Below are positions 17,062 to 26,446 of a stretch of DNA of 64,000 nt, piece by piece. The stretch covers positions 1 to 64,000 of the forward strand of contig CALOEW010000033.1 of assembly GCA_942492445.1 (NCBI GenBank), read 5' to 3'. This DNA comes from NORP240 sp942492445. Lineage in GTDB: Bacteria > Pseudomonadota > Gammaproteobacteria > Pseudomonadales > Pseudohongiellaceae. The notes under the pieces are model-generated. The model was not told the DNA's origin. It saw nothing but the letters and a program-made list of their open reading frames with translations, and searched no databases. Made by a program: the position numbers and the translations under genes. Each line of letters starts with the position of its first letter. The first letter of the stretch is position 1.

Positions 17062-17496
17062 ATGACCCGTATTGACCGCAGTGCACTGGTAAATTATTCA
17101 GCACAGCAGATGTTTGAGCTGGTGAACGATATCGAAAGCTATCCTCAATTCATGCAGGGCTGCACTGCGGCCCGGGTGATATCCGTTGCTGAGAATGAAC
17201 TCATCGGTGAACTCACTTTGTCCAAGGCAGGGATCAGAAAAACATTGGTTACCAAAAATAAGCTGGTTCCCGGCCGCAGAGATGACCATGGAGCTGCTGG
17301 AAGGGGGTTTCGTTCTTTCAGTGCCACCTGGAACTTTAACCCGCTGACCGAGAATGCCTGCAAGGTGAGCCTGGAGATGGAATTCGAATTCGCTGGCGGA
17401 CTGATGGATTTCGCCATGGAAAAGCTGTTCAGCAGTTCCGCCAACTCCCTGGTGGATGCGGTGGTGCAACGGGCCCGTCTGGTCTACGAGGGGTAA
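17062..17496 (+). CDS. ratA: RatA-family START-like protein
   Basis: RatA is a small START-fold protein of the ubiquinone-binding (Coq10-like) family; in E. coli it has been described as acting on ribosome association. Recognisable parts are RSALVNYSAQQMFELVNDIESYPQFMQGC at the N-terminus and CKVSLEMEFEFAGGLMDFAMEKLF toward the C-terminus. Residues about 73-86 read off-family. Shifting the frame there restores MTMELLEGGF, so two compensating indels probably occur near 17275 and 17310. It is followed seven bases later by rnfH, its usual partner. Confidence 0.92.
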   Translation: MTRIDRSALVNYSAQQMFELVNDIESYPQFMQGCTAARVISVAENELIGELTLSKAGIRKTLVTKNKLVPGRRDDHGAAGRGFRSFSATWNFNPLTENACKVSLEMEFEFAGGLMDFAMEKLFSSSANSLVDAVVQRARLVYEG

Positions 17497-17502
17497 GCTG
17501 AA

Positions 17503-17967
17503 ATGGCCCGCACAGCGCGTGACCAGACCGGGCATAAGGGCATGGCCGGTGCCGGGCAGACTGCAGCCGGCCGGCACCGGTCTGCCGTTGCTCAGGGTGG
17601 CAACGAAGGGGAGGGTGCCGCCTTCTCAACGCCGGGAGGGAAGCACCGTGCAACCACAGCCGATGGGCCCTTCATCCCTGTGGAAGTCGCCTACGCCACT
17701 CCCCAGAGGCAGCTCCTTATCCCACTCGAAGTGAGTGTCGGTACCACGGCGCTGGAAGCCGTAAGGCAATCGGGTATCCTCAGGGAGTTTCCCCAGATCG
17801 ATCCGGAGAACGATCCCATGGGGATTTTTTCCAGCCAGCTCAATGGCAAGGACTGGCCATTGCCTGGTGACTATCGTTTGCAGGAGAATGACCGGGTGGA
17901 AATCTATCGTCCCCTGTTGGTGGATCCCAGGCAGGCACGCCTGGCCCGGGCCGGAAAGAAAGCCTGA
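17503..17967 (+). CDS. rnfH: RnfH-family ubiquitin-like protein
   Basis: A beta-grasp protein (UPF0125) commonly encoded with ratA. The family core starts at about residue 57: FIPVEVAYATPQRQLLIPLEV, then ALEAVRQSGILREFPQID, MGIFSSQLN, and LQENDRVEIYRPLLVDPRQAR at the end. The 56 residues before the core are Gly/Ala/Gln-rich and unusual. They may be a disordered extension, or the true start may be internal. The role of RnfH is not established. Confidence 0.9.
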   Translation: MARTARDQTGHKGMAGAGQTAAGRHRSAVAQGGNEGEGAAFSTPGGKHRATTADGPFIPVEVAYATPQRQLLIPLEVSVGTTALEAVRQSGILREFPQIDPENDPMGIFSSQLNGKDWPLPGDYRLQENDRVEIYRPLLVDPRQARLARAGKKA

Positions 17968-18042
17968 GCGGGCACGCTGCTGAGTCAGATCACCCGGTAA
18001 CCCCGTTGGCGGGATCCTTACTTCAGACGACTGGAAGCAGCC

Positions 18043-18711
18043 TTGAAACTGGTAATCGGCAACAAGAATTATTCCTCCTGGTCCCTGCGGGCCTGGCTGT
18101 TTCTTTCCTGGCACGGGCTGGAGTTCCAAGAAATCCGCGTGCCGCTTTCTGTGCCCGGTTACAAGGCCCGGCTGCTGACATTCTCGGGAGCAGGGCAGGT
18201 TCCCGTGTTGCTCGATGACGGGTTGCGGGTCTGGGATTCGCTGGCTATCTGTGAATACGTTTCCGAACAGTACCTTGGTGATCGCGGCTGGCCCGAAAAC
18301 CGGTCCCAGCGGGCGGAGGCCCGCTCTGTGAGCGCGGAAATGCATGCGGGGTTCTCATCCATTCGAACTCAGTTGCCCATGAACGCCAGGGCGACCGGTC
18401 GGCGCATAACCATGAGCAGCGGGCTGGAGGTCGAGCTGGAACGAATCCGGGCTTTGTGGAATGACCTGCTAAGCCGTCATGGCAGCCTCGGGCCCTGGCT
18501 GTTCGGCACATTCTCCATTGCCGACTGCATGTACGCCCCGATGGCGTTCCGGTTCACCACCTACGGAATAAACCTGGGTGGTGCGGCAGAGGCTTATCGG
18601 CAATTTCTGCTGCAGCAGCCATTGATGCAGGAGTGGCTGGGCTGCGCCAGACAGGAAGGTGAGATTATCGCGGATGAAGAGCTTGGCCTGGTCCCCGAGG
18701 TCAGCGAATAA
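18043..18711 (+). CDS. Glutathione S-transferase family protein
   Basis: A 222-residue thioredoxin-fold/all-helical GST. The N-terminal domain has NKNYSSWSLRAWLFL (the catalytic Ser region of bacterial YfcF/zeta-like GSTs), GQVPVLLDDGLRVWDSLAICEYVSE with the conserved cis-Pro and Ser of the glutathione site, and the C-terminal domain has LGPWLFGTFSIADCMYAPMAFRF. A TTG start at 18043 is chosen because it begins the fold directly (LKLVIGNKNYSS). It appears monocistronic. The substrate is unknown. Confidence 0.9.
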   Translation: MKLVIGNKNYSSWSLRAWLFLSWHGLEFQEIRVPLSVPGYKARLLTFSGAGQVPVLLDDGLRVWDSLAICEYVSEQYLGDRGWPENRSQRAEARSVSAEMHAGFSSIRTQLPMNARATGRRITMSSGLEVELERIRALWNDLLSRHGSLGPWLFGTFSIADCMYAPMAFRFTTYGINLGGAAEAYRQFLLQQPLMQEWLGCARQEGEIIADEELGLVPEVSE

Positions 18712-18787
18712 TCCCGGTTTGCCGGGTGAGTTTGTCCCGGTCAGCCCTTGCAGGTGATTGATTCTCAGTCTGCCAGCTACTAGACTT

Positions 18788-18843
18788 CAGGAGCCCCTGA
18801 TTAATCATGGCCCAGTGGTGCCATAGTGAATCAGGGGTTCCTG
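18788..18843. repeat. Degenerate palindromic element, copy B
   Basis: A hairpin of the same size and with similar ends (CAGGAGCCCCTGATTAAT ... TGAATCAGGGGTTCCTG) as the MITE at 14295, but with a different middle (CATGGCCCAGTGGTGCCATAG). It could act as a transcription barrier downstream of the GST gene. Confidence 0.6.
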
Positions 18844-18954
18844 AACGGCACAGCGGGCGGAACCGGCGCCGCTGTGTGGCTGACACGGACGCTACCGGCA
18901 GACAGGCAGACCAGACATCAGATTGGCACTTCATACGAGACGGGCAGGCATCAG

Positions 18955-19386
18955 GTGAATAGAACTGACGACAAGGAAAACGGCGACGGAAACGGGAAGG
19001 TAAACGAAGCTGAAACGAAACCGGGGGCGGTAATCGGTGAGGGAGACGGAAATGAAAAGAAACCAGGGTCGGTAATCGGAAAGGTTTTCAGTAACAGCCC
19101 CTCGTCCGGTTCAACCGGTCGGGTCCGGGGCAAAGGCCTGCTGCAGCGGCTCAACGACGGCCTTTATGAGTTTTACGTGGCCCCCTATCGGCGCAGCTTC
19201 GCACGCGCCCAGCGCGATGAGGAAGACCTGTTCATGCTGCTGGTGTTCGCTGAAAGCCTCGGTGTCCCCAATCCCGCCGCCTACTACACCATGGAACTGC
19301 TGCCCGTGGTATACGAACGCTTCCACGAATGGCACAAACGCATGGGCATGGAAAAATCTCCTCTGGATCACGTACATTGCTGCTAG
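18955..19386 (+). CDS. Cory-CC-star family protein
   Basis: The last 75 residues match the small protein family named for its terminal Cys-Cys before the stop: LYEFYVAPYRRSFARAQRDEEDLFMLLVFAESLGVPNP, then ELLPVVYERFHEWHKRMGMEKSPLDHVHCC. Such proteins are encoded next to ArsA/GET3-type ATPases, and the same is true here: the next gene overlaps this one's stop. The N-terminal about 65 residues are Gly/Glu/Lys-rich with an imperfect repeat (GAVIGEGDGNEKKPGSVIGK) and look disordered. A GTG at 18955 is taken as the start; a start further upstream would lie in the palindromic element. Function unknown. Confidence 0.8.
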   Translation: MNRTDDKENGDGNGKVNEAETKPGAVIGEGDGNEKKPGSVIGKVFSNSPSSGSTGRVRGKGLLQRLNDGLYEFYVAPYRRSFARAQRDEEDLFMLLVFAESLGVPNPAAYYTMELLPVVYERFHEWHKRMGMEKSPLDHVHCC

Positions 19387-20357
19387 AGTCAGCCCGCGGG
19401 CACAGGATCCTGTTTTTCGGTGGCAAAGGAGGTGTCGGTAAAACCACCGTGTCTGCCGCCACCGCCCTGGCCATGGCCAACGAAGGCCGCAGAACGCTGC
19501 TGGTTTCCACCGATCCTGCCCATAATCTCGGGCATCTTTTCGATCGCTCCATCGGTTCCCGCCCGGTCAGGCTTGTGTCCGGCCTCGACGGCCTGGAGCT
19601 TGATCCGGAAGAAACGGTCAATAAACACATGGAGGAGGTCAGCTCCGCACTGTATCGGCTGATGCCCATGGAGCTTCGGGGCGAAGTGGAGAAGCACATG
19701 GAGCTGTCCAGAGACGCGCCCGGCATGCAGGAAGCCGCGATTCTGGAAAAAATGGCCGAGGTGGTGGAGCAGGGGCTTGAGGAGTACGACCTCATCGTGT
19801 TTGACACTGCCCCTTCCGGTCACACCGCGCGGCTCATGGCGCTGCCGGAAATGATGTCCGCCTGGACCGAGGGCCTGATCAGGCGCCGTGAAAAGGCCGA
19901 CAAGTTCGCTGCCGTGGTTGCCGACCTTGGCAGGGAATCCGATAGGGATCTGGGCGGCAAGTATTTCGAGGAGGACCCGAAAGCGCAGCAGGAAAGCAGA
20001 ATCCGCCAGATTCTGCTGCGGCGCCGCAACCGGTTTGTCAATCTGCGCAATGCGTTGACCGATCGGGACAAAACCGTGTTTATTATCGTGCTCGCAGCCG
20101 AGAGGCTGCCGGTGCTCGAGACAATCGAGCTGGCCGGGAAGCTGAAACGAACCGGGGTCAATGTCGGCGGCCTGGTAGTCAACAAGCGCATGCCTGCCGG
20201 TGTCAGCGACTTTATGGATGAACGAAAAGCCCAGGAGGAGAAGCACCTCAGAGTTCTTGCCGGGGCATTGCCCGACATTCCCCGTCAGGACCTGTTGCTT
20301 GTGGCCCACGACGTCGTTGGCCGCGAGGCTCTGGAGCTGTTCGCCGCCGGTCTCTGA
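19377..20357 (+). CDS. ArsA/GET3-family ATPase
   Basis: A SIMIBI-class ATPase of the ArsA/TRC40 type. It shows the deviant Walker A FGGKGGVGKTT, switch I STDPAHNLGHLF, A-loop ELDPEETVNKHM and switch II FDTAPSGHTARLM, then GLVVNKRMP. It is a single-domain form, as in GET3, not the duplicated arsenite ATPase, and no ars genes lie nearby. The start may be the TTG at 19377, which overlaps the upstream CC stop by ten bases, or an ATG at 19329 inside the upstream gene. The overlap indicates translational coupling with the cory-CC-star protein. Cargo or role unknown. Confidence 0.92.
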   Translation: MLLESARGHRILFFGGKGGVGKTTVSAATALAMANEGRRTLLVSTDPAHNLGHLFDRSIGSRPVRLVSGLDGLELDPEETVNKHMEEVSSALYRLMPMELRGEVEKHMELSRDAPGMQEAAILEKMAEVVEQGLEEYDLIVFDTAPSGHTARLMALPEMMSAWTEGLIRRREKADKFAAVVADLGRESDRDLGGKYFEEDPKAQQESRIRQILLRRRNRFVNLRNALTDRDKTVFIIVLAAERLPVLETIELAGKLKRTGVNVGGLVVNKRMPAGVSDFMDERKAQEEKHLRVLAGALPDIPRQDLLLVAHDVVGREALELFAAGL

Positions 20358-20518
20358 CAGCCGCTCTGGAGCGGGCTGTGCCCGGCCCCGTCATGGCGGC
20401 CGCCGAACGGGTCGTTGCGGCTGAGTCCCGCTGCCGGCAAAACAGCTGTTCCCAGCCGGACAATTTCTTGGCATACTAATCCGCTCAGTTTTCAGGCGAA
20501 TGCCTTGCAATAAAGCCC

Positions 20519-20815
20519 ATGCAACTGACGAGCGTCTTTCTTTCTGAGCGAAACCGAATATTGCTGCTTGCGGCGGCACTGGTTTTTCTGCTGACGCAAA
20601 CCCTCATTCTGCAGCATTCCCACAATGGCGACCTCAGCCTGCATCCGGATTGTCAGATCTGTCTGAAGCTGGGATCTCAGAACAACGTCACCATTGCCAA
20701 ATCCAGTGTGCCCGATTTCAGGGCCGCTGTTATCAGGTACCGGTTCAGTGTTCCGGTCCTGCCCTTCAATGCCGTTCCCGCGCCGCGCTCCCGCGCTCCT
20801 CCTGTAGCTGCCTGA
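20519..20815 (+). CDS. Small exported His/Cys protein upstream of TonB receptor
   Basis: A 98-residue protein with one N-terminal hydrophobic segment (ILLLAAALVFLLTQTLIL) followed by QHSHNGDLSLHPDCQICLKLG. The His and paired Cys suggest metal contact on the periplasmic side. Similar short proteins (DUF2946-like) often precede genes for outer-membrane metal receptors, and here a ZnuD-like receptor follows after 119 bases. The family assignment is tentative and metal binding is inferred. Confidence 0.6.
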   Translation: MQLTSVFLSERNRILLLAAALVFLLTQTLILQHSHNGDLSLHPDCQICLKLGSQNNVTIAKSSVPDFRAAVIRYRFSVPVLPFNAVPAPRSRAPPVAA

Positions 20816-20934
20816 TCCGAGGACAGCAGACAGTTCGCTGACAAGGGTCAGCGTCTCCATTTTCACTGGTAGCCGTTTTACCGATTTCCGGTCGGCCGGC
20901 GCGCCAGAATTGTATTTGCTATTGAGGAGTAGTC

Positions 20935-23065
20935 ATGCGTGTAGTTATCCTGGATTTTTCGCTCTCCGCAGCAGGAATACTGGGCCTGTGCATCGCCGGC
21001 AATGTTTCTGCCCAGGCACCGGAGCGCCCTCCCACCATGCTGGAGGAAATCGTGGTCACCTCCGCCCTGCACCGTAACCGGGCGGAAACAGCCCTGCCCG
21101 TAAACGTGCTGGCCGGTGACGAGATTCGCGAGAAAGCGGCCGCCACTCTGGGTGAAATGCTGGAAGGCCAGGTTGGCGTCAACAACGCCTCGTTCGGCCC
21201 GGGAGTCGGCCTGCCGGTTATTCGCGGCCAGAGCGCCAATAGGGTGCAGGTGTTGCAGATGGGTGTGGGCAACCTGGACGCCTCCGCTGTCAGTGCGGAC
21301 CATGCCAACAGCCTCGAGCCGGCCCTGGCGGATCGAATCGAGGTCGTGCGTGGTCCCGCCACGCTACTATACGGAAACGGAGCGATCGGTGGGGTGGTGA
21401 ACGTGATCGACGGGAGAATTCCCCGGCAGCGCGCCGATGGCCTGGAGGTGCTGGCTGAAACCCGGTTCGACAGTGTCAACGACGAACTCACGGCGGCAAT
21501 AAGGCTCGACGGGGGCAGAGGTCGCTTCGCCTGGCATCTCGATGCCCTCGACCGGGACGGTAATGACACTGAAATCAGCGGTTTCGCCATTGACCCGTCA
21601 CTGGTTGATCTCGATGACCCGGAAGCGGTGGAGGAATTGCAGTCAAGCCATGGCCGTCTGGCCAATTCCAGTGCCGCCTCTGACTCCCAGACTATCGGGG
21701 GCTCCTGGCTGCTGGATAATGACGGTTGGATTGGAATCTCCTTCAATCAGCTGGACAGTGAATACGGGCTGCCACCGGGAACTCATGCCCACCACGGGCA
21801 TGAAGAGGAGGAGGGCGAACACGAAGAAGGTCATGAGGAGGATGAGCACGACGGGTTTTGTCCGTCTGGTCATGGAGCAACAACGCTGGGATACTGAGGC
21901 GCGCATCGCCTTGAACAACCGCTGGTTTGAGGAATTTCACGGCAAGTTCAGCCTGGCGGACTACCAGCATGCCGAGGTGGAGAGCACCGGTGAAACCGGC
22001 ACCGTGTTTGAAAACGCCGGTTACGAGGGGCGCCTGACCTGGCACTTCAACCAGCCTGTCAATCGGGAGGGTGTCATCGGCCTGCAATTCAGCAGGCGCG
22101 AGTTCTCAGCGACCGGCGCAGAGGCTTTTATCCCGGCAACGGATATCGACTCGTTCGCCCTGTTCGGGATTCAGAGTTTCTCGGCCGGCGACATGACCTA
22201 TGAACTGGGATTGCGGACCGAACGCCAGCAACTGGCACAGCAGGCCGGCTGTGACACCGATTCCATCAACTGGAGTGGCAGCGGTTCGGCAATCTGGCAG
22301 CTCAACGACAGCAATAACCTGCTGCTGTCCATCAACCGTTCCGAACGTTCGGCAACAGTTGAAGAACTGTATTCCAATATCGATACCTCCTGCGGTGAGC
22401 TCCCCTCTGAGCGCCTGGTGGCTCATTCAGCGACCAGGCGCCTGGATATCGGCCTGCCGGGTGCTGACAAGGAGATCTCCACCAACCTGGAATTCGGCTG
22501 GCGGAAATTTGCGGGTGACATCACGGCCGAAGTCAACGTGTTCCGAAACCGGATCAGTGATTACCTCTTTCTTTTCGACACCGGCGAGTTCGTGGAGGAC
22601 GTGCAGATCGCCCGCTACCAGCAGCACGATGCCACTTTTACAGGGCTGGAGGCACAGGCCAGCATGCCGCTTTACGCCACCGGTGCCCACCTTTCGGACC
22701 TTACTCTGTTCGGTGACTACGTGGAGGCCCGCTTTCAGCGCGAGGGTAATGTACCGCGGATTCCGCCACTTCGTGTCGGTCTGGAGTGGATTCATTCCCA
22801 CGTGAACTGGATGGTCCGGCTGCGCTGGACCCATGTCGCCGACCAGGATAATAACGCCGGCAACGAAACACCCACCGAGGGGTACCAGTTACTGAGTCTG
22901 TACGGCGATTACCGGGTCAACGTTGGCGAGTCTGCCAGCCTGCTGTTGTTCGCCCGGGGCAATAACCTGCTCGATGAAACCATTCGCCAGCACACGTCTC
23001 TGCTGAAGGACATTGCTCCGGCACCGGGGCGCGGCTTTGAAATCGGCCTGCGCCTGGAGTTCTGA
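20935..23065 (+). CDS. ZnuD-like TonB-dependent receptor (frameshifted)
   Basis: An outer-membrane receptor taking up a metal with TonB energy. After a signal peptide ending NVSAQA comes a TonB-box-like EEIVVTSAL. The plug follows (NRAETALPVNVLAGDEI, VIRGQSANRVQVLQMGVGN, IEVVRGPATLLYGNGAIGGVVNVID), and the barrel ends with a C-terminal EIGLRLEF, aromatic as usual. An extracellular loop is extremely His/Glu-rich (HAHHGHEEEEGEHEEGHEEDEH), as in the zinc receptor ZnuD. The frame breaks just after this loop near 21860, at a TTTT run. No zinc operator (Zur box) was recognised upstream. Zinc as substrate is an inference from the loop. Confidence 0.88.
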
Positions 23066-23141
23066 TCCGTGGCCGTACTGCGCGATGACGTGACCATCGT
23101 CTGATAACTCGGAGCATTGCGGGATCTGAGTCAGAGGGGCA

Positions 23142-23513
23142 TTAATTTACTGCGTCGGGGTTTGGCTGGTAGTCGCCGGCGATCCGGGTCAACTGATCGT
23201 TCTCGAAGTACACGGTGACACGTTCACCGACCCGCGGGCCACCTCCCGGCTGAAAATTGTAGACGTAGTCCCAGCGATCCTGGTGAAAAGGGTCTCTGAC
23301 CAGCGGGGTACCCATTACGAAGATCACCTGGCGTTTGGTCATACCCGGGCGCAACTGATCCACCATGTCCTGGGTGATGATATTCCCCTGGGGGATTGAA
23401 ATCTTGTAGACGCCGGGGAACTGAAATGGACCGCAGGCGCTCAACCCCGCCAGGACGATTGTCAGCAGCAGGGAGTTGAACAGGGATTTGCGTCTTTTGG
23501 CTTGCACTGTCAT
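23142..23513 (-). CDS. bamE: Outer membrane assembly lipoprotein BamE
   Basis: BamE (OmlA/SmpA) is a lipoprotein of the BAM complex. The precursor has a signal peptide with lipobox LSAC (Cys27), then GPFQFPGVYKISIPQGNIITQDMVDQLRPGMTKRQVIFVMGTPLVRDPF, the SmpA/OmlA core, followed by WDYVYNFQPGG and a strand YFENDQLTRIAGDY. The 123-residue length is normal. It lies divergent from fur, the same arrangement as in Pseudomonas, with a palindromic element between them. Confidence 0.96.
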   Translation of the reverse strand: MTVQAKRRKSLFNSLLLTIVLAGLSACGPFQFPGVYKISIPQGNIITQDMVDQLRPGMTKRQVIFVMGTPLVRDPFHQDRWDYVYNFQPGGGPRVGERVTVYFENDQLTRIAGDYQPNPDAVN

Positions 23514-23616
23514 TGTCTAACCGTTGGCTCGCAGAGTTTGAATTGGCATTCGTTGTGCTCGAAGTAACCCGCCGTGCTTGGCAAGGTCTTGAGCATTCCC
23601 GGCGCACGGCGCCTCA

Positions 23617-23673
23617 CAGCAACACCCGACAGACTCGCGCAGAGCGTTGTGGGACTTAATCAGAAGTTCCCTA
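23617..23673. repeat. MITE-like element, partial copy C
   Basis: The sequence from CAGCAACACCCGACAGACTC through TGGGACTTAATCAGAAGTTCCCTA matches the right part of the long element at 51438-51602. The left arm is missing. It lies in the bamE-fur intergenic region. Confidence 0.7.
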
Positions 23674-23793
23674 ACTTTCATCCGGCTGGTGAAAGCGGCA
23701 TAATAACCCACTATTTCGCCCGGCGAAATGCCTGCAACGTAACAGAGCCCCGCCTGGCAGCCTTTTTGCCGGGAGGCGCCAGGAGAGAGTGAT

Positions 23794-24219
23794 ATGGCAA
23801 CGGAAAATCAGGATCTGCGGAATGCAGGTCTCAAGGTCACGCTGCCGCGTGTTAAAATCCTGCAGATCCTGGAAGGTTCCGAAGACAAGCATTTCAGTGC
23901 CGAGGATGTGTACAAGGCCCTGATCGAGGCAGATGAAGACGTGGGTCTTGCCACGGTCTATCGGGTGCTCACCCAGTTCGAGGCTGCGGGCCTGGTCATG
24001 CGCCACCACTTTGAGGGCGGGCACTCTGTATTCGAATTGAATTCCGATGATCACCACGACCACATTGTCTGTACCAAATGCGGAAAGGTGGAGGAATTTT
24101 ACGACGAGGTTATCGAAAAGCAGCAGGAGCAGATTGCGAAGAAGCTGGGGTTCAGGATTACTGATCATTCGCTGTATATATACGGTATATGCCCCTCCTG
24201 CCGAAAAACGGGCGAGTAG
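23794..24219 (+). CDS. fur: Ferric uptake regulator Fur
   Basis: Fur represses iron-uptake genes with Fe2+ as co-repressor. The 141-residue protein has the winged-helix part (LRNAGLKVTLPRVKILQILE, AEDVYKALIEADEDVGLATVYRVLTQFEAAGLV), the metal-sensing HHFEGGHSVFELNSDDHHDHIVC segment, and the structural zinc site CTKCGK together with the C-terminal CPSC. The ATG follows an AGGAGAG. The gene is intact and sits between bamE and recN as in related genomes. Confidence 0.98.
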   Translation: MATENQDLRNAGLKVTLPRVKILQILEGSEDKHFSAEDVYKALIEADEDVGLATVYRVLTQFEAAGLVMRHHFEGGHSVFELNSDDHHDHIVCTKCGKVEEFYDEVIEKQQEQIAKKLGFRITDHSLYIYGICPSCRKTGE

Positions 24220-24243
24220 CAAGCCGATTTACCCGATAGCCGC

Positions 24244-24540
24244 GTTGGCTCCGTGCTCGGCCGCTCACTTATCGTTTGATAAGCTCGCGCCCTGCGCGCG
24301 GTGCCGCCTTGCTCTGGGGCCGAACTCTCCTCACTCCTCGCCCGTTTTTGCCGACCCGTCAGCGCGGTGGACTGATCCGGAGGTTGGCTCCGTGCTCAGC
24401 CGCTCACTTATCATTCGATAAGCTCGCGCCCTGCGCGCGGTGCCGCCTTGCTCTCGGGCAAATCGCCTCACTCCTCGCCCGTTTTTGCCGACCCGTCGGC
24501 GCGGTGGACTGATCCGGAGGTTGGCTCCGTGCTCAGCCAG
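24244..24540. repeat. Tandem repeat of about 138 bp between fur and recN
   Basis: Two full units starting GTTGGCTCCGTGCTC at 24244 and 24383, plus the beginning of a third at 24520, are 139 and 137 bases apart with few differences. Each unit contains a TTATCNTTTGATAAG-type short palindrome and GC-rich segments. There is no convincing open frame. The array separates two convergent genes. Confidence 0.85.
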
Positions 24541-26218
24541 TCAGTTGCTTGCCACTAATTGCTCCGCATGGGCCAGGGATTCTTCGCTGAATTCTTCTCC
24601 GCCCAGCATTCTGGCGATTTCTCTTACCTTGTCCTGGTCGACCAATCTGGTGATGGTGGTTCGGGTGGACTTGCCCCGGGTCTCCTTGCGGACCACCAGG
24701 TGGTGTTGTCCCTGGCATGCCACCTGTGCCTGGTGAGTGACACAGAGAATCTGGGTGTGCTCTGAAGCTGTTGCAGCAGCTTGCCAACGGCTCGCGCGAC
24801 ACCGCCTCCGATACCGACGTCAACTTCGTCGAACACCAGGGTCAGGGTTCTGGAAGTCTGCGCCGTGATCACCTGAATGGCCAGGCTGATGCGGGAAAGT
24901 TCCCCCCCAGAGGCGATCTTGGCCAGGGCACGGGCTGGTTGTCCGGGTTGGTTCTGATCAGAAATTCCACCGACTCCAGCCCCTGCGGACTTGGGTCACC
25001 AGTACCCGCGGAATGGAGTTTGACCTCCAGGCGCGCCGCGGTCATTCCCAGTTGAGCGAGCTGGGCATTGATACTGCTGGCCAGTTTCTTCGCCGCCAGT
25101 TTGCGCTGGTTGCTGACCTGGTTGGCCAGATCGTCATAGAGGCTGCGCAGTTCGGCATCGCGGGCCCGCAATTCCTGCAACTTCCGGTCGGAATGGGAAA
25201 GCTGCAGCAACTGCCCGGCCAGTTCCTGGTGCAGGTGGTTCAGCTGCTGCGGTTGAATCTTGTGTTTGCGGGCCATGCGGTGCAGCGCGGCCAGCCGCTC
25301 ATCCACCCACTGCTGACGCTCCGGGTCGACTTCGATACGCTCCAGTTGTGCCTCGATGTCGCTGGCGGCTTCCTCCACCTGAATGGTGGCGGTGTCCAAC
25401 AGTTCAATCGTGTTGTCCAGTTTCAAGCCCGACCGCGACAATGACTGCAGCAGGGACTTCGCCTGGCTGAGTGCCTGGCTGATGTTGTAGGCTTCGTCAT
25501 CCTGGCAAAGAGTCAACACCTGTTGCAGGGTCGCCCTGCTGCTTTCGGCATTGGCCAGCAATTGCAGTTCCACTTCCAGGTTGTCGAATTCGTCTTCCCC
25601 GGCATCTAATTCTTCCAGTTCCTCAACCTGATAACTGATCAACTGCCGTTGCGCATTCATTTCCTCGGCCTCCGTGCTGAGGCGTGCCATCAGGTGCCGA
25701 TTGTGCTGCCAGTCCCGAAATTGAGTCTCCAGGTCACTGCGCAGTCCGGGTGCGACCCCGAACTCATCGAGCAGCTGCTGCTGGGTGGCTCTGCGCAACA
25801 GCGAGTGGTGCTCGTGTTGACTGTGTATGTCCATGAGCATTTCACCCAGCTCGGTCAGATTGGCCAGGGTGACGGGAACGCCATTGATGTAGGCTCGCGA
25901 ACTGCCATCAGCGGGAACCACGCGGCGGATCAGGCAGGTACCGGTGCCGTTTTCAGCGTCTGCAAGGTCGTGAGACTCAAGCCAGTCCCTGGCATCTGAA
26001 TTGTCGGCCAGGATGAACCGGGCGCTGATATCGGCGTGCCGGGACCCGGCTCTCACCACGCTCTTGTCGGCACGGTCGCCAAGGGCCAGGCCCAGGGCGC
26101 CGAGGATGATGGACTTTCCGGTTCCGGTTTCGCCGGTAATGACCGTCATGCCCGCGCTGAACTCCAGGTCCAGAGTATCGACGATGGCATAATCCCTGAT
26201 AGTCAGCTGACTCAACAT
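24541..26218 (-). CDS. recN: DNA repair ATPase RecN (frameshifted near C-terminus)
   Basis: RecN is an SMC-like ATPase in double-strand-break repair. From the ATG at 26218 it reads MLSQLTIRDYAIVDTLDLEF, Walker A GETGTGKSIILGALGLALG, GSSRAYINGVPVTL, and MLMDIHSQHEHHSLL, then a long coiled coil. Beyond about 24920 the frame changes, giving SRTLTLVFDEVDVGIGGGVA (Walker B), and again near 24760 to give VVRKETRGKSTRTTITRLV and HAEQLVASN at the end. The full span codes for about 557 residues, normal for RecN. Both breaks are single-base changes within conserved motifs, so an assembly error is likely. Confidence 0.93.
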
Positions 26219-26324
26219 GGGGAAAGTATATGAGTCCAGCCCCTGGAATGGAAAGCATCGGCTCAAGAAATTACTCGCGGCGGACTGATAGATTGAGATG
26301 GAAGAAATCAGCGGGCAGAAATTG

Positions 26325-26352
26325 CTTGAAACCGGCCAGCAAGACCCCATAT
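26325..26352 (+). promoter_or_regulatory. Sigma-32 heat-shock promoter of grpE
   Basis: CTTGAA at 26325-26330 and CCCCATAT at 26345-26352 are separated by 14 bases, a full match to the RpoH consensus (CTTGAA, 13-15 bases, CCCCATNT). It lies 95 bases before the grpE start and after the divergent recN gene. Confidence 0.85.
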
Positions 26353-26446
26353 AGCCATGCTTGGAAGTGTCCAATTTTCTGCCGATCAGCGCGGCAGGAA
26401 ATCAGGAAAACAGTGAATCGGTTCAAGGACTAATAAAGGTAAGGTC

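Noticed and set aside
19377..20357. Arsenite efflux ATPase
   Set aside because: It is a single-domain protein without arsB, arsD or arsR nearby, so a GET3-like role is as likely.
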